A stretch of 64,000 bases of DNA from Trematomus loennbergii. Lineage: Eukaryota > Chordata > Actinopteri > Perciformes > Nototheniidae. Within the stretch, counting starts at the first letter, position 1. Each line of letters opens with the position of its first letter. Below the pieces are notes generated by a model. The model did not search any database. It had not been told where the DNA came from and saw nothing but the letters and a program-made list of their open reading frames with translations. The position numbers and the translations under genes are program-made. Below are positions 55,332-64,000 of the stretch, piece after piece. The stretch lies in NCBI GenBank assembly GCA_012861695.1, contig JAAOOA010000116.1, positions 25,762,970 through 25,826,969 of the forward strand, read 5' to 3'.

Positions 55332-57622
55332 CAGCGCCATATAGGGAGAGAGTTATGACAGCGGAAGTCCAAAATGCTTGATCGTCACGTGGTTCAGGGA
55401 GAGTCAATAGTTCCCCGGAAGTTCGTGGCGGGACATATGAATGCATGATTACCGGAGATAGAACTACGATTTTTGGTAATAAGTAGTGAATAAAGGTCTT
55501 GATTTGCAATATTTATACAACATACCGATATGTGTATGTATTTACATCAATATGTTTTAAAAAATAAATAGAATCTGCTAATATTTATGGATAATATTAG
55601 GAATAGTGTGAACAGCTAGTTTACTTGTTAGGCTGTTGCCTTGGTTAAAGAGCCTGTTGCTGTTGTGTATTGCTTTGAATTATTTAAAACAAATATTATC
55701 TTCTTAAACAGGTATGGTAGTCAGGAGCATCACTTCCTAATGTTTATTGATATATTTAGAGGGAGGGGATGGCAAGGAATGCTTCAAAATTTAATTAGAT
55801 TAATTTCTACATTTTTTTAATTCATGGTGGTTTCAGTAATCCCATGGTACTTGAGGACATAAGTAATCTAAATGACTAATGTCATCTTTATGACTTTCAG
55901 AAAGGACAGGAGACCAACAGGTGACTATCAATGGACTAGCAGCAACACGATTATGACGTTAAAAGTGTTGTTTTAGGAACATCCATTGTAAATACATGGA
56001 ATTCAATAAACATTGAATAGCATGTCATGCAGTTTGTCTGTGCCTTTTCCTCCGTGTTGTCCTGGCATATCGTCTCCACCATGGTTTGCTGTGCTGCCTG
56101 GGGATGCTCCAATCGCTCAGAGAAAGGAGTAAGAATCAGAATGTACGGCTTCCCCACTGACACAGAGAGGAGGGAAAATGGCTAGCTCAAGTCAGCAGGA
56201 GCAATTTAACAATCAAAACAGACAGCCGCAACAAAATATGTGAGGTAATCATATTCAAACACTGCATTTGCACTTTTTCCACAAAACGAAGACCACACCA
56301 TTGGGAAGCTTAATGTTTGGTTTAATACAAATAACAGGGAAAGGCTTGAAAAACTCTGAGAGTTGAGACTCAGGGTGCAGGGTGAGGGTCTCAGTGCAGG
56401 TATTCAGGCTCTATTGAATCCCCCTCTGGTTCTTGTGCTGAAAGAGGGAGAAACAGACAGGAGAAAGGGTTATACACACCTATATAGCACACCTATTGGA
56501 TGGGAAATTGCCTTGGGGAGATAATGTGGTCTTTGTTTCCAACTGAAGTTATGGAACTTTATTATTTGTGAGTTTAACAAAGTATGACAAATGGCATCAG
56601 TAATGGATGTGATATGAATTTGTATAAAGTTGTCTCACATTCTTGGTCGTATTTTACGTACAGTATGTAATGAGTGTATACATGTCCAGTAAGTCCTCCA
56701 CCTGTAACATCACTGCCCCTCCACCTGCCATACAGTAGGTTACTAATATACACTAACAAGATTACTTATATAATACAGTGATAGAATACATGTTTAGTAT
56801 GCTTACTTATATACAACAGTAGTATTACATTACCTTGTGTTTTCACTCTCACTTTGCCATCATTTCAAAATCAGCTGTGCTGCAACATAATACAGACAGG
56901 TAATAATCAACAGAATACACTAAAAACACTCACCCATAAATTACGTTTTTGTTTACTGTTTGGAAGTCTCAAATATGCACTCTAAATTCATATCAATAGC
57001 GATGTATCACACAAATAGCTCTCTTCCTTATTATTGTGTAACGTTAACTTTATTATACTAGTTTGTAGGCTACTCCAAAATGGAGATCGTAATTTCTCCA
57101 CCTCCACTCATTACAATCACACGTGCCCCAATGTTATATTTAACTAATATTATATTCCTCCACCCCACAAAAAAATCACGTTTAGAAGCCCTTTTTCTCT
57201 AATTCCACAACGTTGGATGAAATAACATTAGGAGAACGGATTAATAGCTGTTCATGGTTAACGTGTGTTGCTAACTTTATCCGGTATCCTAGCCTAATCT
57301 GTTATCTGTAAACGTTCCCTAAATCTACTGATTTAGGGATAATCCACTAACATCCTTTAATACACATGTTCATTTGACTCAGATGTGCTGATAATATCTG
57401 CAATATAAATCTTTAAACGTCTTCTTACCTTTAAAAGTCCATCACGAACGGTCTATTATGCTGCAACTCTACTGTGTTGCTGGTCGCAAAAATGTCCCCG
57501 GAAGTCAGCGGCAAGCTAACTTCCGGGGAACTATTGACGGCTCCACGATCCGCCATTGCTGTAAAAAAACTGGTCCATTGGAGTGAACGGAGATGTCGTA
57601 ACTCTTCTATTATACGGCTCTG
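55332..57622 (+). mobile_element. P-element-like transposon with THAP exon (non-autonomous)
   Basis: Ends CAGCGCCATATAGGGAGAG and the imperfect complement CTATTATACGGCTCTG, with a perfect 8 bp duplication CTTGGACC (55324-55331, 57623-57630). A second inverted pair (CAATAGTTCCCCGGAAGTT) lies about 80-100 bp in from each end. It encodes a THAP exon at 56081. THAP plus 8 bp duplication plus CA...TG ends fits the P superfamily better than hAT or Kolobok. No RNase H-like catalytic part is recognised. It splits an exon of the host hAT-type gene. Confidence 0.7.
56081..56244 (+). pseudogene. THAP-domain first exon
   Basis: Met followed by CCAAWGCSNRSEKGV, MYGFPTDTERR, then after a one-base loss KWLAQVSRSNLTIKTDSRNK, IC and a donor GTAATC. 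The Cys pair, FP and W match the N-terminal half of a THAP finger, the site-specific DNA-binding module of P transposases and THAP9. The remaining HF part would be on the next exon, which I did not find. Confidence 0.75.
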
Positions 57623-58700
57623 CTTGGACCAAGAGGGGAAGCTCTGGAGCCAATTCCTGGATCTGATCTGCCTGACTGACGGGAAAGCAGATTCAATAGT
57701 GGCGGCTCTGAAAAACATTATTCAGATGAAGGGCATCCCTGTACAGTTGGTTTAGGAACTGACGGCGCTGCAGTTATGACAGGTAGGTCAAGCAGGTCAG
57801 CAGGTTTTTTGTATTCAATTAAACTGGATTTTGAATATTTTCTTTCTTGTTAAATTCATTAACAAATGTATTCAATAGGAAAACACAATGGGGTTGCAAA
57901 ACAGCTGTCAAACGAATGGCCATGGCTCCTCGGTGTCCATTGTGCTGCACATAGGCTGGCTTTAGCCTGTAAGGACGCATCAGAAGATGTGCCTTACATG
58001 GCAACATTCAGAGACCATTTGGAACAGCTCCACTTGTACTTCAGGAATAGTGCAAACCGCTCTGCTTCTCTGAAGGCGGCTACAGAGGTTCTCGGTGTGT
58101 GTGAGCTGAAAGTGAAGGTAAATATTTTAAACCTCAAATAAATTGAGATTTGAATATTTATACTAATATTTTAAACAACTGTTTTACCTGTCATTATTAG
58201 CAAGTAAAGGACACAAGGTGGCTCTCTCAACATGAGGCTGTAAAAAACCTCAGTAAAAACATCTCTACTGTACTGGGAGCCTTGGCAGAGGAAGTGGAGA
58301 CCCGTAAATGTCCTACTGCTAACGGACTCTACTCATTCCTTGCCACATACCGCTTCATTGCCGCCCTTCACCTGCAAGCCGATGTGCTTCCTCACCTGGC
58401 ACGTCTCTCTAAGCTCTTTCAAAGGGAGGACGTCATGTTCCTGGCAAAGAGCAGGTTTTTTACTAACCCAAATCATCGGCTATATTTTAAATTAATGTTT
58501 TGCACAAACATAGGTTACCACAATTTATCTTTTCATCTGAGTCAATTTGGTTAATTTCCTAGGTCCCTGTCACACTGGCATTACTAAAGGGCATAAAAGA
58601 TGCTGGGGGTCATCAACCGGGCTCACACTTGGCCAGACTAAATCAAAGTCTTGAAGACCCTTCGGGACTGGGTGCATTCAGCATCTCTGCCGAACAGGAG

Positions 58701-59390
58701 AGAGTGAGTCTATTTTTATATAACATTAGAAAGACTGATTCTTATTATTACATTATAAGCTTATTGTGCTCATTTTATGTTGCTGTGATTTTGGAATAAA
58801 GAGACAAAATCACCAATCCCAAGATTTGATGGATTGGATAGGAAACGAAGGGAAAAGTCAAAGAAGAAAGTTTTTTCAAGTGCAGACACTGGAAGAATAC
58901 AAAGAGGTAGTCAGAACAGGACATCGCTCCGGCCTTGAGGTGTATGTGAGCTTCGCTCCCACGCATAGCTGGGAATCAGTATAATGAAGGATTCCACTTT
59001 TCATGTAGGAGACTTTAGCGAAAACAAATTACGTCGGGTAGTGGATAGAGTAGGGAGGGACTTTCACAGGCTGGCCGAATGCTGATTGGAAGGTCGTGTT
59101 GCCAAGAGACTTTGTCTAAGTCTGAGCACCAACGAGGGAAGCCAAAGTCTAAACCACGGCGCTCCCCAACTAATTGGTCTCAACCAATCATAAATGTACG
59201 GGCAACGCCCTATGTAATCAAATGTATTGTCGCACGAGGTTCGGCAAATAGACTGACAGATTACAGCTCTGCTGCCTGTGATTTCTGTGACCGGACGGAG
59301 TCCTTGGCCAAGTGAAATATATCTTTTGCTCTCTTATAATAAATAGTTAAACTTTAGAAGTTGTTTGTCTTTCCTGGAATTTTTTAACAC
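58701..59390. other. Unclassified insertion between hAT-type exons
   Basis: Runs between the exon ending at 58700 and that starting at 59391. Includes GTGAGCTTCGCTCCCACGC at 58947, an AATAAA at 59337, and ends TTTTTAACACAACAG. It could be an intron with a solo LTR, but boundaries and duplication are unclear. Confidence 0.35.
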
Positions 59391-60140
59391 AACAGAAGAA
59401 GAGGCCAGGATAATACAGGGGGCAGTATTGGCAAAGATTTCTATCACAGGTATGATTATGTAGCTTTTGGCTGACATCGTTGATGTAATTCTAATTTAGA
59501 CTTAACAGTTTACTGAATTTTTTTCCACTGTTTGATGAGGTGATGGATCCGTATTTGGATGGCCTGATTGCCCATCTTGAGAGGCGGTTCAGTGAGGTTG
59601 GAGTCTTGGCTACTTTCGGAATACTGGGTCCACAATCAGCTACACTCCCCAATGATATCACACACACACACACACAGCTGAGGACACTGGTGGGGAAGTT
59701 TTGTTCCCATGTCGATTTCGACACAGTCCTTGAGGAATGGGCTTCTTTCAAGGAACAAGTCGTCACTGGTCCTCTCAAGGTAACTTTAAAATGTAACATT
59801 CTCACATGACATTATCATGAACAATGCAGTGTGTTAATCAAATGAACCTTTTCAGAACAAGACACAACTGGACATATTGTCAGACCCTCCTCAAATTATG
59901 AGGAGTTTGGGGTCCTGTACCCAACAGTAAGTCAGCTGGCTGCCTGTGCCCTCACTGTCCCAGTCAGCAGTGTAAATTGCGAAAGGGACTTCTCCACCCT
60001 GAACAGGGTAAGAAATACCTCTCACAATGGCATTTGCTGTTTTAAGTTATCAGTATTTTTAAGCGATCAGCTATCACTTTTAAAGCTTAACATTTAATTT
60101 ATTTGCAGGTCAAGACAAACATCTGCAACAGGCTGCAGGG

Positions 60141-61061
60141 TAGGGATGGGTATCGTTAAGGTTTAACAGTACTACTACATTTATCGATACCGCTTATCGA
60201 TCCGGTCTTTTAACGGTACTTTTATCGGTTCTTTTGGAGAAAAAAATATGGTAAACTAACTAAACAAATTGTGAACAAAACATTGCTTTTTATTTAAATA
60301 AAATAAATTATATTTCACATCAAAAGAAACAACAATGTTTTAACAAATCGTATTAAATAATCTGATGACAGAATTGTAAACAGAATAGCTGAAACTTTAA
60401 CAAAATAAATAACTCAGTTACCTCTAATCATTAACCCATGTTTGTATAATTGAGTTAACTCTGTGTGTTGCTGCCAGCATACATAACATACCTGACGTTA
60501 CTCGTGGATGGGGCTACAGAGCTACTAGAAAGACAGTTGAAAACGATGCATTTCTCCGTCTGAATGTGGTGCACTTTTGCTAAATGTTTCGACAAATTGC
60601 TCGTGTTACCGCCCTTACATGCTAAACTCTTATTGCACTTTTGGTAACGAGCATTGTCCACATCGAGACGGGTAAAGTTTAACCACACCTCGGAGCGCGT
60701 TTTCTCCGCCATCTCCTCCGTGTGTGTGTGTGTGTGTGTGTGCTGCATTAGCAGAGCGTGTGTGTAAACTGCCCCGCCCCCTCGCAAGCAGGTGGGGGAG
60801 AGAGAGCTCTCTCGTCTGGATTGGAAAGATCGAAAATACTCAAAATAATCATAGACGCTTTTTGCATATTAGAAACGGAGTTGGTGACACTAAAACTGCA
60901 ATAGAATGTTTGTGTAGCAATAATACAAATGACATATTTGTTACATGTCTCCAGTAGCCTACCGATAAAAAGACCGATAACGTCGGAGCTTAACGGTACC
61001 ACGGTCTTTAATAATTCAGCCCCGGGGCCCGTTTAATACCGGGGCTCGGTACCCATCCCTA
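60141..61061 (-). mobile_element. hAT element inserted in the last exon of the hAT-type gene
   Basis: Ends TAGGGATGGGTA and TACCCATCCCTA; perfect 8 bp duplication CTGCAGGG (60133-60140, 61062-61069). Removing it restores NRLQG-DHLAACMRI in the host exon. It carries a BED-finger exon on the minus strand. Confidence 0.96.
60455..60712 (-). pseudogene. BED zinc-finger exon of the hAT transposase
   Basis: Starts MAEKTRSEVWLNFTRL, then YQKCNKSLACKGGNTSNLSK, HLAKVHHI. This is the ZBED-type N-terminal DNA-binding finger, with CxxC degraded to YQKC and HxxxxxH intact. A GT-repeat sits just 5'. The catalytic part of the transposase is absent, so the element is a deletion derivative. Confidence 0.82.
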
Positions 61062-61200
61062 CTGCAGGGGGACCATCTTGCAGCCTGCATGCGTATTTCA
61101 ATAAATGGGCCAGAGGTGTCGGACTTCCCATACCAGGAGGCACTGGAAACCTTCTTTAAAAAACCAAGGAAGATCCACTGTAGCAAAATAAATTGCACAC

Positions 61201-61989
61201 TGTGTGGATAAACAGTGTGCTAAAATACCAGGATGTTATACTGCATCATCCGGCATTCTTTTCTGACCCACAATCCACAATTAAAGGCTTCAAGCGCTGA
61301 TTTAACTTCGAGAAGGGAAGACAGGATGGCAGGTAGTTTAGGAATGCCGGAGTCAGCTTGCTCCTGCCTTTTTTGGTGTTGAATTGCCCGCTGGCCGAGA
61401 GATATTGAGCCTCTTAATTGACGCTCTGTGATCAGGGGTTGTTACCGGTGCTGGCGTACAACTCTGGCTTTTCTCTTAGCTGGAGGGCTCCTCGTGATTG
61501 CAGACAGACGGGACACCCGGCCATTCGTTCAGACTCTGAGTGATGCGTGTGGTGCGGGAGCTGCTGCTCGTTCCAGCGCCGTCTGAGCCATGCTCTGAGC
61601 TAGCCTATGTTTCGGATATGAGGCAGGCTTCTTCCCCGTGGATGATGATTTGCTTCCAGAGTCGGAGATAGCGAGACACATGTGCAAAGAACAGCACCAG
61701 CAGGTAACCTGAACATATCATGGAGGACTGTGTAGAGCAGCAGCGATGTGAATAAAGCAGGCGAGCAGCACATGAAACACAGCAGCAGGAACATGAACGC
61801 AGCAATAGCAAGTGAACACAGCAGTGGCAGCAGCAGCATAGCGAGGCAGAGGCAGAAAGACCTGGCAGCTTAAATAGAGCGGCATGTTTAGGAGAATGTG
61901 TTTGGTTGGTTGTAAGAGAGACGAGGTGCGTCACGTGTTAATGTATCATTGGTGCTCAAGTTGACTGCCTGAACTAGCTCGCAGGCTTC
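61201..61989. other. No gene recognised
   Basis: Follows the hAT-type gene. A CAGCAGC-rich segment at 61735-61850 gives Cys/Leu-rich frames on minus that I regard as composition artefacts. Confidence 0.5.
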
Positions 61990-62105
61990 CAACCCGGTAT
62001 CACGGCAAGACGTGAACATCTGACGATCTACCATGCTGGGAGACGTGAATATGTCACGGTTTCGTCTCTTCAAACGTGACAGTTACACGGTATTGTTAAC
62101 ATGGC
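61990..62105 (+). repeat. ~115 bp direct repeat, copy 1
   Basis: Shares TATCACGGCAAGACGTGAAC, ATCTACCATGCTGGGAGACG and GTGACAGTTACACGGTATTG with 62767-62882, with only a few differences. The 660 bp between them hold no recognised gene. Confidence 0.92.
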
Positions 62106-62766
62106 TGTGTTATCTCCTCTTACCTTCTGCTTGTTTTATTACCACGCCATTTAATTAAAGTACCCATTTGAACCTTTTCGGAGACTCCATTAGTCTCTTT
62201 ATTTTAAGTTTCTCTCCTGGACGCGAGAACAACGAATACTTCTAACAGTGTACATCAGATGTATCCTCAAAATCTGGGAAAAGAAGGCTGCATTTGTGGG
62301 CCGCATTCGGAGGATCTTGTCTTTTAAAAAAAAATTGGGACAGCCTTCGTTCGGCGGAAGTGACGTATGCGGTCTATGAATGCATCCTCAGGAGGATGCG
62401 GCCGCTGAATTGGGACACAGCCAAAGTTGGTAAAAAAAAACTCCTGAATGTGGATTTTGGTTTCCTTTCCACTAATCTGAAAGAAAACAACAAAATAATG
62501 ACTAGAGAATAAAAAAACATGTTGTTTTGTGACGGAAAGGAGTTAGGGTCAAAAACACTAAACTCACAACTTAAAATGAAAGTCAGTCGTTATCCGAGTC
62601 AAATCTGCAGACATAAAAACTATTTTTTTATTAATTTAAAAACGTCTAGTAATGTAATTTACGCACATGAAGCCGTCGTAATATCGTATTATTTTAGTCT
62701 TTATTAAAATATGAACACAACATTAGTACAAACTCTATGCAGAAACCACAAATGGGGCGAAGCCTG

Positions 62767-62882
62767 CAACCCGTTATCACGGCAAGACGTGAACATTTGA
62801 CGATCTACCATGCTGGGAGACGTGAATATGTCACGGTTTCGTCCCTTCAAACGTGACAGTTACACGGTATTGTTAACATGGC
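62767..62882 (+). repeat. ~115 bp direct repeat, copy 2
   Basis: Nearly identical to 61990-62105, same orientation. Confidence 0.92.
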
Positions 62883-64000
62883 CCAACCAGTGGAGAAATA
62901 CCCGGAAGTGCCAAGCAAATGGTCTACCGCGCCTATTGGTCGGTTTTTATTGTCAAAATGAGATGTTTTTAATTAATTTTTTAATCGTCACACTCGATTT
63001 CGCCGATTTTCTTGTTGCCCTAGCTGGTCGACACCTCTTTTAGCAGAAACAAAGGCTACATTAATGTATTAAATCGATGTTAATCCATGTGTGTGGATCA
63101 TAGACTGGTGTGGATGTGGAATTAACGGACGTGACGTTGTGCGATTGCGTTGCCTGCAACGCAATTTACAAACTCTTCAACTACAACCCTAATTATATTT
63201 AAAAACATTTTAGAAGGCCTCACGAAATACTTTAATGTAAATTAAAATGTAAATGTGAAGGGATGTGTGTAATGTATGTGGTGACATTATTCAACCACGG
63301 ATCTATGGGTTGGGGGTATTGTTCCGCACGGACATTTTAGTTAACCGGACTTACTGTTGATGTGAAATCCGAAAGAAAATTTAAAATAAAATACTTTATT
63401 CCGAGTTTGCTTGCTTTTCTCTTTGGAGGTCATCACATAACGGCATTGTAATACACGGTTCGGCGGCATTAAATATTACATATCTGCCGTAGTTCTGTAT
63501 GTATAGAGCTGATATAAAAGGAGTTGTCGTTTTTAAAGATATTACTGATTTTCTTTGAAGAGTCAGGGGATTTGGGTGATGGCAGACACATCTATGGATT
63601 CAGAATTTCAATAGCTTACTGTTAAATGACCGATATACCTTTCTGTCTGTGATGTTTTACAAATCAGATATTAGAAGTAAAACATGTGAAATAATATAGC
63701 AATATCCTGTACAATTATGTGAAAACATGAATAAAACTACACATCTTCAGATGTTATACATACACAAGTGTCCTACACTAATAATACAAAGTTATTATGG
63801 CTGTGTGTACCTTGTGTGCACCGCCTAGTGGTTAAAGCACGTTATTGAATTAGTTGTGTATGATATGTCAATGAACCTTAGAAAATCTTGAAAGGGATAT
63901 GCAAAATAGCTATTATATACAGTCTTTAATTAACTATTAGTAGACGAGTAATGAATATACTTTATAGGGATCTGCAGATAAATGTTTAGTCTTCTCAAGC
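62883..64000. other. No gene recognised
   Basis: AT-rich sequence with short frames and no repeat structure I can name. Confidence 0.5.

Larger units (their letters stand above)
53590..61200 (+). pseudogene. hAT-type (ZNF862-like) transposase gene, multi-exon, heavily interrupted
   Basis: Pieces with GT/AG borders in one order: 53590-53773 (KCLYWLIKHEIAHHTNYPAL); about 55290-55323 joined to 57631-57780 (LWSQFLDLICLTDGKADSIV, GTDGAAVMTG); 57879-58116 (LGVHCAAHRLALACKDA); 58201-58452 (VKDTRWLSQHEAVKNLSKNI, NGLYSFLATYRFIAALHLQA); 58561-58700; 59391-59451; 59540-59779; 59859-60008 with YPTVSQLAACALTVPVSSVN and CERDFSTLNR; and 60109-60140 plus 61070-61200 (NRLQGDHLAACMRI). The VHCAAHRLALA block, TRWLS and the C-terminal dimerisation block are hAT hallmarks. 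N-terminus not found. Shifts occur near 57752 and 59400. It may be an intron-bearing hAT transposon or a decayed copy of a domesticated hAT gene. Confidence 0.78.

Noticed and set aside
61600..61934. Cys/Leu-rich minus-strand frames
   Set aside because: Result of a CAGCAGC-rich segment; no domain and overlapping alternatives.

Overview
The window looks like repeat-dense, gene-poor DNA of a teleost fish. The evidence is the mix of families: Tc1-like, hAT, PIF/Harbinger, Kolobok-like (TTAA) and P-like DNA transposons, L2-type LINEs, a DIRS-type tyrosine-recombinase element, intron-bearing tyrosine-recombinase and hAT-type genes of kinds that are multicopy in fish, and CA microsatellites. I see no convincing intact single-copy host gene. 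Nearly every coding stretch belongs to, or derives from, a mobile element, and nearly all carry frameshifts or stops. Calls rest on hand translation, inspected splice sites, inverted termini and target-site duplications (TSDs). No database search was possible.

1-17400: a giant inverted repeat. About 5 kb at the left edge (1 to ~4960) is repeated in reverse complement at ~12205-17400. Each arm carries, at the same site, a 2.6-2.8 kb nearly palindromic foldback element. The ~7.2 kb loop holds an intron-rich minus-strand gene (10947 to ~7572). Its translation reads H2C2 zinc finger, Gypsy-type DDE integrase core, GPY motif, Ser/Thr-rich linker, then a C48 (Ulp1-type) cysteine protease with its H/D/C triad. 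That is the architecture of Ginger1 DNA transposons. The loop also holds an L2-type LINE fragment and a hAT element placed next to the gene's TATA box.

17401-32772: hAT-like fragments, a G-rich block and two PIF/Harbinger copies (18613-22667 and 29402-32772). Each copy has a plus-strand MADF/BESS gene converging on a minus-strand DDE transposase. Copy A carries a 1.1 kb MITE whose empty site is preserved in copy B. Between the copies lie a TA-flanked MITE, a long-TIR element, a TTAA element with a hAT inside it, and another long repeat (28284-29373).

32908-51195: a nest of insertions. A tyrosine-recombinase gene (32908-35307, tail at 46261-47104) is split by a solo LTR and, in one intron, by ~10.7 kb. 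That insert is a second copy of the 28284-29373 element, itself broken by LINE pieces, a gene-like region, a DIRS recombinase carrying a MITE, a hAT, and a nearly intact Tc1 transposon. Two TTAA elements in opposite orientation follow; one holds a THAP remnant and a second solo LTR, the other a hAT.

51196-64000: a Harbinger MITE, a possible Crypton/DUF3504 remnant, and a hAT-type (ZNF862-like) transposase gene spread over 53.6-61.2 kb. That gene is interrupted by a hexamer array, a 2.3 kb THAP-encoding element that looks P-element-like, an unclassified block, and a hAT inserted in its last exon. The final 2.8 kb holds a 115 bp direct repeat and little else I recognise.
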